Counted from the first letter of the stretch, positions 17,274-26,370 are shown. The stretch is DNA of 64,000 nucleotides from Roseivirga echinicomitans (GCF_001592935.1 NZ_LRDB01000050.1:124001-188000), one strand, 5' to 3'. Program-made: numbers and translations. Notes: generated by a model not told the origin, from the letters alone.

Positions 17274-18379
17274 TATTCCAGTCTGATTTTATATTTCTTC
17301 GCGCTTAGGCCAATCAAAAATAATGTCATTCCCAAGAGCACCAGCGTTTCCTTCCATAGGAAACTGATGCCCACGCCTTTGAGCATAATCCCTTTCAGGA
17401 TAATGATAAACCACTTGGCAGGGATAATATTACTGATCACTTGCAGGGGCAAAGGCATGCTAGTAATCGGGAAAATAAAGCCTGAGAGTAGTATAGTGGG
17501 CAGCATTAATCCCATCAGGGAAATCATCATGGCCGTTTGTTGGGTGGCCGATGCCGTGGAAATCAAAATACCCAAGGACAATGAAGTGATAATAAACAGG
17601 ATGCTTTCTAAGGCCAGTAAAAACAGGCTTCCGTTCACGGGTACCCTGAAAATGAAAATGCTCATTACCACAATAACGGTGGCGTTGATAATGGAAAGGA
17701 AGATATAGGGCACTACCTTTCCGATAATGACTTGCAGTGGTTTTAAAGGCGATACCAACAGAATTTCCATAGTGCCTAATTCCTTTTCGCGCGAAATAGA
17801 AATGGAAGTCATCATGGCGGAAACCAACATCAGGATGATGGTCATTACCCCGGGCACAAACATAAATACACCCTTGAGTTCTGGGTTGTACACCATGCGC
17901 GTCTGTGGAACGATTTGATAAGCAAGCTTTACATTCTTGTTCATCTCTTGCTGATAATTCTGGAGAATGGCATTGGTGTAATTGCTGATGGTATTGGCCG
18001 TATTCGGGTCTGTAGCATCCGTAATGATCTGTACCGTAGCAAAACCATCCGTGATCAAATGTTGGCCGAAATCCTTTTCAAAATTCAATACGGCTTTGAT
18101 TTTTCCTTTTTTGAAAACGGCTTCAATGTCTGCTTCGCGCTCTATAAAAGTCTCTATGGTGAAGTATTTGGAAGCCGAAATCTTATTGATGATTTCTTGG
18201 GTGGTTACATCCTTTGAATGGTCCAACACCGCGATATCCACATTGTTGATCTCGTTGGTAATGGCAAAGCCAAAGAGCAGAATTTGGGCAATGGGCATTC
18301 CGAAAAGGATAAACAAAGAACGCTTGTCCCTGAAAATGTGGTAAAACTCCTTTTTGATAAATCCTATAAAGCGCTTCAT
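17273..18379 (-). CDS. ABC-2 type permease (YbhS-like)
   Basis: Second membrane subunit of the exporter, 368 aa, with the same layout as its neighbour. It starts KKEFYHIFRDKRSLFILFGMP and has the cytoplasmic motif SISREKELGTMEILLVSP. The resemblance suggests an old duplication. Its ATG overlaps the stop of the ATPase gene upstream by four bases. It probably pairs with the 16152-17273 product to form the transmembrane path. Confidence 0.9.
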   Translation of the reverse strand: MKRFIGFIKKEFYHIFRDKRSLFILFGMPIAQILLFGFAITNEINNVDIAVLDHSKDVTTQEIINKISASKYFTIETFIEREADIEAVFKKGKIKAVLNFEKDFGQHLITDGFATVQIITDATDPNTANTISNYTNAILQNYQQEMNKNVKLAYQIVPQTRMVYNPELKGVFMFVPGVMTIILMLVSAMMTSISISREKELGTMEILLVSPLKPLQVIIGKVVPYIFLSIINATVIVVMSIFIFRVPVNGSLFLLALESILFIITSLSLGILISTASATQQTAMMISLMGLMLPTILLSGFIFPITSMPLPLQVISNIIPAKWFIIILKGIMLKGVGISFLWKETLVLLGMTLFLIGLSAKKYKIRLE

Positions 18380-19104
18380 CCTCTGGCCAGTTTTAAAAAC
18401 ACATCATTCATATTTTCCACTCCGAATTGCGTTTTCAGGTTTTTTGGGCTGTCCAAAGCCTCAATCTTCCCATTGACCATAATGGACACGCGGTCGCAAT
18501 ATTCCGCTTCATCCATATAATGGGTCGTCACGAAAACGGTGGTACCGTTATTGGCGGCTTTGTAAATCATTTCCCAAAACTGACGTCTAGTAATCGGATC
18601 CACACCGCCTGTAGGTTCATCTAGAAATACGATTTTAGGGTTGTGTAAAAGTGATACAGAAAAGGAAATCTTCTGTTTCCAGCCCAAAGGCAATGCGCCT
18701 ACCAGTTGGTTCACTACTTCTTTCAAATCGAGTTCTTCTACCAATTCGGCAGTTTTCAATTTGATCTGCGCCCTGGACAAGCCATAGATGCCGCCAAAGA
18801 AGGTGATGTTCTGTTTTACTGTGAGATCGTCATAGAGCGCAAATTTCTGGCTCATGTACCCAATGTTCTTTTTGATCTTCTCGGCTTCGCTAGACACGTC
18901 AAAACCGGCTACTGTGGCTTTGCCAGCACTGGGGGTCGAAATACCGATGAGCATTTTCATGGCGGTCGTTTTTCCGGCACCATTGGCGCCCAAGAAACCA
19001 AAGATTTCACCCTTCCGCACTGAGAAGCTGATGGCATCTACAGCGGTAAAAGAACCAAAGGTTTTGGTAAGGTTTTCAGCTTGTATGACGAGTTCGTTGG
19101 TCAT
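18376..19104 (-). CDS. ABC exporter ATPase, second half of a split YbhF
   Basis: Nucleotide-binding subunit, 242 aa. Walker A GANGAGKTT (about 39-47), Walker B IVFLDEP, and the H-loop His195 in TTHYMDEA are intact. The signature motif is the degenerate LPLGWKQ (138-144) instead of LSGGxxQ. The same LPLG form occurs in the second ATPase half of E. coli YbhF (from memory). It should pair with the 19255-20157 ATPase, whose signature is canonical. The start codon forms TAATG with a possible 45-codon frame upstream. Confidence 0.9.
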   Translation of the reverse strand: MTNELVIQAENLTKTFGSFTAVDAISFSVRKGEIFGFLGANGAGKTTAMKMLIGISTPSAGKATVAGFDVSSEAEKIKKNIGYMSQKFALYDDLTVKQNITFFGGIYGLSRAQIKLKTAELVEELDLKEVVNQLVGALPLGWKQKISFSVSLLHNPKIVFLDEPTGGVDPITRRQFWEMIYKAANNGTTVFVTTHYMDEAEYCDRVSIMVNGKIEALDSPKNLKTQFGVENMNDVFLKLARG

Positions 19105-19241
19105 TAATTCTTTTTACAATTTGGTGCTAAACGATTAGTTCCTACACTGTCTTCAGAACGCTTGCGCCCTAGCTTCAGCGATGGAGCAATGAAAAGCGGT
19201 GTGCGTGAAATTGAGGTATTAAGGATGATTCGTCTTTGCAT
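19104..19241 (-). CDS. Possible 45-aa ORF between the two ATPase genes
   Basis: An ATG-started frame of 45 codons rich in Arg, Ser and Lys occupies the only sizeable gap (150 bases) in the exporter operon. Its TAA overlaps the next ATPase ATG as TAATG, which would allow coupled translation. No domain is recognised and the composition is unremarkable, so it may be a decayed linker of a once-fused double ATPase or chance. Treat as a candidate only. Confidence 0.25.
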   Translation of the reverse strand: MQRRIILNTSISRTPLFIAPSLKLGRKRSEDSVGTNRLAPNCKKN

Positions 19242-19254
19242 GTTTATCAATCGT

Positions 19255-20157
19255 CTACTTAGCTAATTCCATAAAAGTGTCTTCAATAGTCGGGGCGGTG
19301 GGCTCAATGGTAATGTCCTTGAGACCTTGACTTTCGAGAAAGGCGTTCAAGTCACTGCTGTCGAAATCCGTCCTTTTGTCGGTGTAGTGCACAAACTCTC
19401 CAAAAGGGTACACGCTATAATGATGCTCATAGGCTTTAAGGCCTTGAATCAGCGCATACATATTGTTGGCCTTCACATTGTACAGTGGCTTTGGATAATG
19501 CTTTACAATGGCTTGTGGCGTGTCTATTTCTAGAATTTTTCCTTCTTGAATAAAAGCAATGCGATCGCAAAGCGCGGCCTCGTCCATATAAGGCGTAGAA
19601 ACCAAAATGGTAATTCCTTTTTGTTGAAGGCGCTTGAGCATTTCCCAAAACTCTTTTCTGGATACCGGATCAACGCCTGTGGTAGGTTCATCTAGAAAAA
19701 GCACTTTAGGTTTGTGAATCAAAGCACAGCAAAGTGCGAGCTTTTGCTTCATTCCACCTGAAAGTTTGCCAGCCCTACGTTTTTTGAAAGGTTCAATTTG
19801 AACATAAATATCCCGAATCAGCTCGTAGTTTTCCTCGATTGTCGTTCCGAAAATGGTCGCGAAGAAGTTTAGGTTTTCTTTGACCGTCATGTCCTGATAC
19901 AGCGAGAACTTGCCTGGCATATAGCCCACACTATTTCTGATCTGTTTGTAATCTTTGACCACATCATAACCCGCTACCGTGGCATCGCCTTGGTCAGCAA
20001 ATAGGAGTGTGGTCAAAATTCGGAATAGGGTGGTTTTGCCCGCACCATCAGGCCCAATCAAACCGAATAATTCGCCTTCCTTCACCTCAAAAGAGATGTC
20101 GGTCAAGGCGTTAACCTTTTTGTAAGACTTGGATATGTTGGAAATGGTAATGCTCAC
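19255..20157 (-). CDS. ABC exporter ATPase, first half of a split YbhF
   Basis: Nucleotide-binding subunit, about 300 aa, with a ~70-residue C-terminal extension ending TIEDTFMELAK. Walker A GPDGAGKTT, signature LSGGMKQ (132-138) and Walker B VLFLDEP are canonical. The H-loop, however, reads STPYMDEA: Pro189 replaces the switch His. The GTG at 20157 is chosen as start, four bases after the HlyD stop, giving MSITISNISKSYKKVNAL; an upstream TTG would overlap HlyD. Together with the next ATPase it recreates the two halves of YbhF. Confidence 0.9.
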   Translation of the reverse strand: MSITISNISKSYKKVNALTDISFEVKEGELFGLIGPDGAGKTTLFRILTTLLFADQGDATVAGYDVVKDYKQIRNSVGYMPGKFSLYQDMTVKENLNFFATIFGTTIEENYELIRDIYVQIEPFKKRRAGKLSGGMKQKLALCCALIHKPKVLFLDEPTTGVDPVSRKEFWEMLKRLQQKGITILVSTPYMDEAALCDRIAFIQEGKILEIDTPQAIVKHYPKPLYNVKANNMYALIQGLKAYEHHYSVYPFGEFVHYTDKRTDFDSSDLNAFLESQGLKDITIEPTAPTIEDTFMELAK

Positions 20158-20161
20158 TGTA

Positions 20162-21055
20162 TTAATTTGAAGCAATCCACATTTCGGCTGGCATTCCGAT
20201 TTTTAATCGGCCATCGTTTTTAACCTTCACTTTTACCGCATAGACCAAGGCCACGCGCTCTTCTTTGGTTTGAATAATCTTAGGGGTGAACTCTGCTTCC
20301 GAAGACACCCAAGTGATGGTGCCTGTTAAAGATTCCATGTCCTCGTTGGTATCGATTTTCACTTCCACTTCTTGACCTATTTTGATACTGGATAGCTGCG
20401 TTTCACTAACATAAACCCTTAACTCCAAAACACTTAGATTGGCAATCTTATACAATGGCTTTCCAAAGGCAGTAACCTCATTCGGTTCCGCATATTTCAC
20501 CAGCACCGTTCCGTCAATCGGATTAATGATTTTACCTTTTTCGATTTGATCATTGATTTGTTTGATCTGCACATCGATGCTTTTGAGTTCTGTCATGACA
20601 GGTGCATTCTGAATTTCAATGCTCTTGGTCTGCTGTCTGATTACCGCCATTTCCCCATTGATATCATCGAGTTGCTTCTGCGTACCAGCATTTTCCCTGA
20701 TCAGGTTTTCAACACGCACTTTATTGACCTCCGCTGCCGCCAATTGTGCATTCAACACATTAATTTGTGACAATACCCCTCTAGACTTTGAAGCAATCAG
20801 TTCTTTAGAAACGGCCAGTTGTTCCCTTTTTAGGGCCAAGGGAATGGTGTCTATATAACCGATAAAGCTGCCTTGGGTCAGTTGCTGACCTTCTTCCACA
20901 TTAAAGGCCATCAATTTGCCATTGCTCTCAGCAGAGATGGTGGTTTCCGTGGCCTCAAAGTTGCCATAACCATCGGCCCTGTCGTTTTGCTCTGTGCATG
21001 AGAAAAGTGTCAAGAGACTGAGACTTAAAATGGAGATTGTTTGTATCTGTTTCAT
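20162..21055 (-). CDS. HlyD/MFP periplasmic adaptor lipoprotein (YbhG-like)
   Basis: Membrane-fusion protein linking the inner-membrane exporter to the TolC-like channel. The N-terminal signal ends in TLFSC, so it is lipid-anchored. A split biotinyl-lipoyl domain (about 45-75 and 180-210, including SNGKLMAFNVEEGQ and NPIDGTVLVKYAEPNE) brackets an alpha-helical hairpin of ~100 residues. A beta-barrel region follows. The length is 297 aa. It is four bases from the TolC-family gene. Confidence 0.9.
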   Translation of the reverse strand: MKQIQTISILSLSLLTLFSCTEQNDRADGYGNFEATETTISAESNGKLMAFNVEEGQQLTQGSFIGYIDTIPLALKREQLAVSKELIASKSRGVLSQINVLNAQLAAAEVNKVRVENLIRENAGTQKQLDDINGEMAVIRQQTKSIEIQNAPVMTELKSIDVQIKQINDQIEKGKIINPIDGTVLVKYAEPNEVTAFGKPLYKIANLSVLELRVYVSETQLSSIKIGQEVEVKIDTNEDMESLTGTITWVSSEAEFTPKIIQTKEERVALVYAVKVKVKNDGRLKIGMPAEMWIASN

Positions 21056-21059
21056 CGTT

Positions 21060-22304
21060 CTATTGTCCTTTGGTGGTGTTGTAGTTCGCTTTCAGCAATT
21101 TGAGCTGGATCTTATGGATGGCCAGGGTATTCTTGGCTTCGAAAAGGTTGGTCAATTCGGTAATGTAGGCGGAAGCGGTAATGATTCCGTTTCTCAATTG
21201 GGCATCGGCCGATTTAAGTACTTCGTCACGTAATTCAATAATCTCATCATCTGAGCTGATAAAGCCTGTCAGCTTTTCCATTTCAGATTGCAGCTGATCC
21301 ATTTCTATCTGGGTATTCAGCTCAAATACTTTGGTTTCATTGTCAATGATTTCCTTATTGATGGAAAGCGACTGACGCTTTTTGGTATTGACATCCCAGT
21401 CAAAAATGTTCCAGTTGAGCTTAACGCCCACAGTATAAAAGGCTTGGAAGGAATTGTCTAACATGTTCAGTCCAGGATTTCCATAACCTCCTGTTGCAAA
21501 GCCAAATACCTTAGGCGAGTTCTGTTTCGACATTAAGGACAGATTACTTTCTATTTCCGTCTTTTTAAGTTGAAATAACTCCAGTTCTGGTCGTTTGATT
21601 TCAGTAGTAAAAGGGGCGTTTATTTCTGAGTTTTGAAGTCTTGTGTTCGGACTGATGTTTTTGCCCAAAAGGGAAGAAAGGCTTTGGAACAAACTGCTTT
21701 GGTTATAATCCACTTCGCTGAGTTGCTGCTTGATTTTGATTAATTCAGCCTCAATCACCTTGTCCGAAGTGGGGAGAATGGCACCGTATTCAATTCCCGA
21801 TTTCACCTCTTTTAGTTTGGCTTCCAGCTGTTCTTGTCTGGCGCTTAATAAAGCGGCCTTTTCCTGAAGCAGTAGCACAGAGAAATAGAGCTGGTTGACC
21901 TGCTTTTTCAAACCATATAGATTGACCTCAATCTGTTTCTTCTTGGTGTTCAGCGCGGCTGTTTGGGTATTGAGGGTGGCGTCAATCATTCCACCATTGT
22001 AAATCAACTGATTGACAGAAACCGTAGCGCGGTATTGGTCTTTATTGAGCGGAGTGATACCCGGAAGGGGCACTTGAATCACATCAGATTGATAAGTAGC
22101 CTGTGCATTCAGCTCAAATTGGGGCAATTTACCCGTATTGGTGACCTCTAAATCAATGGCATTCTGTCTTGCCAATTTTTCGTTTTGGAGCGCCAAAGGA
22201 TAATTGACTGCAACCAAATTGTAACATTCCTCCAAGCTCAGTTGCTCTTGTGCATCCGATAGCAAGGGAAAAAGGAACATCACGATTATGCTTATTTTCT
22301 TCAT
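21060..22304 (-). CDS. TolC-family outer membrane efflux protein
   Basis: Outer-membrane channel of the tripartite exporter, 414 aa. A signal peptide ending LLSDAQEQ is followed by LSLEECYNLVAVNYPLALQN, the typical OEP opening. Two long helical repeats with heptad-like patterning (about 100-200 and 290-400) form the periplasmic barrel. It lies two bases downstream of the TetR gene, so regulator and transporter are co-transcribed. Confidence 0.9.
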   Translation of the reverse strand: MKKISIIVMFLFPLLSDAQEQLSLEECYNLVAVNYPLALQNEKLARQNAIDLEVTNTGKLPQFELNAQATYQSDVIQVPLPGITPLNKDQYRATVSVNQLIYNGGMIDATLNTQTAALNTKKKQIEVNLYGLKKQVNQLYFSVLLLQEKAALLSARQEQLEAKLKEVKSGIEYGAILPTSDKVIEAELIKIKQQLSEVDYNQSSLFQSLSSLLGKNISPNTRLQNSEINAPFTTEIKRPELELFQLKKTEIESNLSLMSKQNSPKVFGFATGGYGNPGLNMLDNSFQAFYTVGVKLNWNIFDWDVNTKKRQSLSINKEIIDNETKVFELNTQIEMDQLQSEMEKLTGFISSDDEIIELRDEVLKSADAQLRNGIITASAYITELTNLFEAKNTLAIHKIQLKLLKANYNTTKGQ

Positions 22305-22306
22305 AG

Positions 22307-22918
22307 CTAGGCTTTTATGGCATTGATAATAAAGTTGGCTACTTCTGTTTTTCTAGACTCGAGCAACTGTGTATATCCTTCGTCATCCGCACGGATAAAT
22401 GCTTTGATCATCGGGCTGGCGATGATAGGGAAGATGTTCAGTGCCAAAATATTGATGAACAGTTGTTCTCCCGCAATGGGTTTAAGAATGCCCTGCTTCA
22501 CTTCAGCCGCTACCTGTATTTTGAATTTCTCAATACTAGGAAAACCAGTTTTGGTTTTCATATTCGTAACAAAGTCCGGGTTTCTATTGAGCTCTTGAAT
22601 GATGAATTTCGGAAGGTAGGGATGCTCCATGATGAAGCTCAGGTGGTCATGTGTGAAATGCCTGATTTTTTCCTCTATAGAAGAATCATCGTTTAAGATC
22701 TGATTCAGTTGAGGCGCCATCATAGCAAAGGCATGAGAGAAAACAGCTTCAAAGAGTAGTTGCTTGCTTCTGTAATAATAATGAAGCATGGCTTTGTTAA
22801 TACCGGCCTCATCTGCAATCTCTTGCATTCTAGCGCCATCCATTCCCTTGAGTTGAAAGACCTTTTTAGCGGCCTCTAAAATCTGCTGTTCTGTATTCTC
22901 GTTTTTCGTTTTTGCCAT
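22307..22918 (-). CDS. TetR/AcrR family regulator of the exporter operon
   Basis: 203-aa repressor. The N-terminal helix-turn-helix (about residues 10-55) reads ILEAAKKVFQLKGMDGARM, then QEIADEAGINKAMLHYYYRS, a textbook TetR DNA-binding domain. The C-terminal ligand domain has no recognisable signature. It is the first gene of the seven-gene operon and has a palindrome 16 bases upstream of its start, consistent with autorepression. In the similar E. coli CecR-YbhGFSR system the TetR member responds to drugs; the ligand here is unknown. Confidence 0.92.
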   Translation of the reverse strand: MAKTKNENTEQQILEAAKKVFQLKGMDGARMQEIADEAGINKAMLHYYYRSKQLLFEAVFSHAFAMMAPQLNQILNDDSSIEEKIRHFTHDHLSFIMEHPYLPKFIIQELNRNPDFVTNMKTKTGFPSIEKFKIQVAAEVKQGILKPIAGEQLFINILALNIFPIIASPMIKAFIRADDEGYTQLLESRKTEVANFIINAIKA

Positions 22919-22933
22919 TGTTGACTGTTTGGT

Positions 22934-22949
22934 TTAACCAAATGGTTAA
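22934..22949. promoter_or_regulatory. Candidate TetR operator
   Basis: The inverted repeat TTAACCA-aa-TGGTTAA has perfect 7-base arms and sits 16-31 bases upstream of the TetR start. It overlaps a second partial copy of the half-site (tggtttaac). Its size and position fit an autoregulatory TetR-family operator that controls the whole exporter operon. Confidence 0.6.
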
Positions 22950-23143
22950 CAAAGGTAATGGAATAAATTAATGAATCAAGACATCATGTTTCACTGATTA
23001 ATAACTCAGGATAAAAGTCCACTCGTCAGACTACTCACAGTGGCCAGGCAGACCAATTGACCACAAAAAAATATTCCTTCTTGAGATAAACTCTCATCGA
23101 ATTCTGAATATATTTATTTAGCATTATTAATTAGCAGAATATC

Positions 23144-23557
23144 ATGAACCTAAGGTTTCCTCTTTTGTTGACTTTTCTATCACTAACACTGTTGCTCGGC
23201 TCATGCGGAAAAAATGATATTGACGCCCCATTTACCGACTCTAACAACATCAAAGGAACATGGCAATTGGTGGAAAGGTATACAAGCAGTGGTGGGCCTG
23301 GTCAATGGTCTTCGGTAACAAATGGCTACACTTACACCTTCTCAGAAGACAATGTTGTAATTACAGACCAATTTGAGTGTGATGGCACCTATCAATTTAA
23401 TGCTGGCCGTTTAACCATCGACTTTAATTGTCCCGATCAACAGTTTAACCACACTTATAAAATTGAATCTGAAGGGAATTTCATCATCTTATCTCCAGAT
23501 CCGAGCCCATGCGATGAGGGCTGTGCCGAAAAGTTTAGAAGGATAACAATAGATTAG
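23144..23557 (+). CDS. Lipocalin-like lipoprotein
   Basis: 137-aa lipoprotein with lipobox LGSC (Cys near residue 21). After a short linker, IKGTWQLVERYTSSGGP and QWSSVTNGYTYTFSEDN match the start of lipocalin-like domains common in Bacteroidota. Two Cys pairs near the middle and the end (FECDG, CDEGC) could form disulfides. The ligand is unknown. The gene is alone, divergent from the TetR operon and converging on the NtrB-like gene 20 bases away. Confidence 0.75.
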   Translation: MNLRFPLLLTFLSLTLLLGSCGKNDIDAPFTDSNNIKGTWQLVERYTSSGGPGQWSSVTNGYTYTFSEDNVVITDQFECDGTYQFNAGRLTIDFNCPDQQFNHTYKIESEGNFIILSPDPSPCDEGCAEKFRRITID

Positions 23558-23576
23558 ATAGCATTCTAGCTTTCGC

Positions 23577-24890
23577 TTACATGGGTAAACTCACCGTAAA
23601 CCTTGTCACCTCATTTACTCGGCTGTATTCCAATACACCGCCATGCGCTCTGACAATCTTTCTAGATAAAGCGAGACCTATTCCAGAGCCTTCTATTTTG
23701 GTGGTATAAAAGGGAACAAAGATTTCTTGAATGGCATGAACCGCCACACCAGGCCCATTGTCTTCTACTGCTATGGATAGCATATTGTTGTTGCTGCTTA
23801 CAGAAATCACTAATTGTGGGTTCTCAACTCCTTTCAAGGCATCTACCGCATTTTTAACGAGGTTGATCAACACTTGACTGATCAATACGCGATCGAGTGT
23901 TAGCACGCCTTTTACCTCGTCATTCACTATTAGCTCAACAGGTGTTTCATGCGTCATTAATGAGGTAATTGAATTGATTAAGTCTGAACTCTCAACTGTC
24001 TCAATGTGAGGTTGAATCGGGCGATTGATTTGCTTATAGGCTTCCACAAACTTTAGCATCCCGGCAGTACGTTCTTCAATGGCATTCAAGCTAATGGATA
24101 CGTTTTTCTGATCTTTCGTATCTAAGGCCACCAGCTCCGAACCTTTGATCAGCTTCTTGTTCACGACTTTGATCAAGGATAGGATAGGAGTAGTAGAATT
24201 CATGATCTCATGCGTCATCACGCGCATCAGCTTTTGGTAACTGTCAAGTTCTTTGGCATCTAACGAACTTCGAATGTCTGTTAATGAAACCAGCCTATGT
24301 GCTTTCCCTTTCAGCTTAAAGGACTCCGTTTTCACAAAAAGCTTCTGACCATTCGCATGATCAATCCACTCGGAAGGTGTTCCATCTTTCTTACCAATCA
24401 CCTGGTAAATCTTAGGATAGTCTTTTTGCAATCGATCGATATGAATCAGCCCAGGAATGTCGAGCAGGGTATCAAAGGATTTATTGGTGAAGATCACCTC
24501 TCCATCTTCCTTATAGCATAATACGGCTATGGAGACATGCTTGAGCACCAGCTGTAGCAATCGAAACTCAGCGGCCTTATTGGTCTGAAGCGTCTCCATG
24601 CTTTGCGTAATCAGGTCGTATGCGGCTCTTAGTTCCTTAGAATCGGTTTGATTTTGATAAGTGCGATTGAAGTCGCCATATTTTACGGAATGCAGGAAGT
24701 TTGCCCAGTTGCGTTCTTGTTTTTGTAAACGCCAAGTGAGCTCTATGGTCACAATGAACATCAACAAGCCAAACATAATGGGCGTAACGGAAAGGTCAGT
24801 TTCTAAATAGGAGTAGACCAAACCAATGGCCAAGGCGATGATCAGCAGTACCCGAATGAGAATATGGAGGAAGCCTTTATTAAAGATCAT
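23577..24890 (-). CDS. NtrB-like sensor histidine kinase
   Basis: 437-aa kinase with two N-terminal TM segments (about 8-27 and 35-53) and almost no periplasmic loop. A PAS-like region lies at 110-210. The H-box VMTHEIMNSTTPIL has phospho-acceptor His227. N-box LINLVKNAVDAL and G-boxes VEDNGPGV and GSGIGLALS complete the kinase. It overlaps the response-regulator gene by 11 bases and should phosphorylate its product. The short sensor region suggests an intramembrane or cytoplasmic cue. Confidence 0.92.
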   Translation of the reverse strand: MIFNKGFLHILIRVLLIIALAIGLVYSYLETDLSVTPIMFGLLMFIVTIELTWRLQKQERNWANFLHSVKYGDFNRTYQNQTDSKELRAAYDLITQSMETLQTNKAAEFRLLQLVLKHVSIAVLCYKEDGEVIFTNKSFDTLLDIPGLIHIDRLQKDYPKIYQVIGKKDGTPSEWIDHANGQKLFVKTESFKLKGKAHRLVSLTDIRSSLDAKELDSYQKLMRVMTHEIMNSTTPILSLIKVVNKKLIKGSELVALDTKDQKNVSISLNAIEERTAGMLKFVEAYKQINRPIQPHIETVESSDLINSITSLMTHETPVELIVNDEVKGVLTLDRVLISQVLINLVKNAVDALKGVENPQLVISVSSNNNMLSIAVEDNGPGVAVHAIQEIFVPFYTTKIEGSGIGLALSRKIVRAHGGVLEYSRVNEVTRFTVSLPM

Positions 24891-26205
24891 ACTTCTTCAT
24901 TTTGCGATATAGCGTGTTTCTCCCAATGCCCAATTCAGCCGCGGCACGACTGATATTTCCAGCGTGACGTTCCATGATCTCCTCAATCTTGCGCTTCTCT
25001 AATTCATAGAGGTTGTCGGCTTGGACTTGTGTCTTGTCAGTTCCATCGAACACATCATCATTGTCCATGATCACCATCCGCTCAATGTTGTTTTTGAGCT
25101 CCCTCACATTGCCCGGCCAATGGTAATCTTCAAGCTCCCTGACTTGCTTTTTGGTCAGGTCGAAAGCCTTGGCGTATTTCCGATTGAACTGGGCCAAAAA
25201 GTGCTCTGTAAGTGGTTTAATATCCTCTTGTCTATTTCTTAAAGGAGGAATTTCAATATGGACTGTATTAATTCGGAACAATAGGTCTTGGCGGAATTGC
25301 GAAGCATCGCTTAGCATTTCCATGGGTTTATGTGAAGTACTGATCAAGCGTACATCTATTGCCCTGGGCCGATGTTCACCCACGCGGTTCACTTCTCTGT
25401 TTTGCAGCGCAGCGAGTAGTTTTGATTGTAAGTCGAGAGAGAGGCTGCTGATTTCATCTAACAATAAGGTACCCAAATTGGCGCCTTCCATCATTCCCGC
25501 TTTGTCCTCGCTGGCATCGGTGAAAGCCCCTTTGACATGACCGAATAGCGTGGATTCGAATAAGCTTGAGGTAATTGCGCTCAAATCTACATTGACGAAT
25601 GGCTGTGCTGCTCTGGCTGATTGCTGATGAATCAGCCTGGCCAATACTTCTTTTCCGGTGCCGTGCGCGCCTGTAATGAGGATCGAAGCATCGGTATGGG
25701 CCACTTTCGATACCATATTCATTACCTGCTCCATGCCTTTAGATTTCCCCACGACCATACTGCTCAAGCGATTGGCTTGATGAATCAATAGGTCTCGATT
25801 GGAGCTTACATCTGCTAATGCTTGCTGAGAATTGGCCAAGTTCAAGGCCGCTTGTACGGTGGCTACGAGCTTTTCATTGGCAAAAGGTTTCTCTAAGAAA
25901 TCGGTGGCGCCTTGCTTCAAGGCTTTTACTGCGACATCTAGAAAGCCATGGGCTGTGAGCACTATTATTGAAACATTCGGTTTTGCCTCTTTAATCTTCT
26001 TAATCCAGGCCAAACCCTCAGCACCATCGGAATCGCCAATGGCAAAATTAAGGTCGAGAAGGATTACTTTGATGTCGGTATGGTCGAGCAAAGAGAGCGC
26101 TAAACCGGGATGCTCAAGGGTTTGAATCTCGCCAAAAGGTTCTTCCAACACCATGCTAATGGTATGAAGTAATAGGGGATCGTCATCTACGGCAAGTATT
26201 TCCAC
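24880..26205 (-). CDS. NtrC-family sigma-54 response regulator
   Basis: 441-aa activator with three domains. The receiver (1-120) has the DDD acidic pocket at 7-9 and phospho-acceptor Asp51. The AAA+ domain (about 150-375) has Walker A GAHGTGKE and the sigma-54-contacting loop GAFTDA, where GAFTGA is usual. The Fis-type helix-turn-helix at the C-terminus reads NISRAAAELGIGRNTLYRKM. The Gly-to-Asp change in the loop is found in some Bacteroidota members. The gene is divergent from the permease at 26371, whose upstream region contains matching regulatory elements. Confidence 0.92.
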   Translation of the reverse strand: MEILAVDDDPLLLHTISMVLEEPFGEIQTLEHPGLALSLLDHTDIKVILLDLNFAIGDSDGAEGLAWIKKIKEAKPNVSIIVLTAHGFLDVAVKALKQGATDFLEKPFANEKLVATVQAALNLANSQQALADVSSNRDLLIHQANRLSSMVVGKSKGMEQVMNMVSKVAHTDASILITGAHGTGKEVLARLIHQQSARAAQPFVNVDLSAITSSLFESTLFGHVKGAFTDASEDKAGMMEGANLGTLLLDEISSLSLDLQSKLLAALQNREVNRVGEHRPRAIDVRLISTSHKPMEMLSDASQFRQDLLFRINTVHIEIPPLRNRQEDIKPLTEHFLAQFNRKYAKAFDLTKKQVRELEDYHWPGNVRELKNNIERMVIMDNDDVFDGTDKTQVQADNLYELEKRKIEEIMERHAGNISRAAAELGIGRNTLYRKMKKYDL

Positions 26206-26223
26206 GGATAAATATAGTAATTT

Positions 26224-26244
26224 ACTGTTCTAGGTTGGAACAGT
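26224..26244. promoter_or_regulatory. Candidate NtrC-type enhancer (inverted repeat)
   Basis: ACTGTTC and GAACAGT are perfect 7-base arms separated by 7 bases. The site lies between the divergent NtrC-like gene and the permease gene, about 84 bases upstream of the -24/-12-like element. This is the expected place for a binding site of the adjacent activator. Confidence 0.5.
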
Positions 26245-26327
26245 TGACTGTACCTATTCGATCACTTTTGAAGCTAAACCACTATTAATCAATGTTAAAG
26301 ATCATCATATCAGTAAGTTATACTTCA

Positions 26328-26343
26328 TGGCAGCTTTATTGGC
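26328..26343 (+). promoter_or_regulatory. Sigma-54-like -24/-12 element
   Basis: TGGCAGCTTTATTGGC resembles the consensus TGGCAC-N5-TTGC with correct spacing. The invariant GC of the -12 box reads GG, however, so the match is imperfect. It ends 27 bases before the permease ATG. Confidence 0.35.
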
Positions 26344-26370
26344 TATAGCCTTATCAAATCTGAAGAACTT

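Noticed and set aside
17106-17708. 200-codon frame on the + strand opposite the permease genes
   Set aside because: It runs antisense across the coupled permease genes, whose family motifs are clear; it is a shadow of coding sequence.
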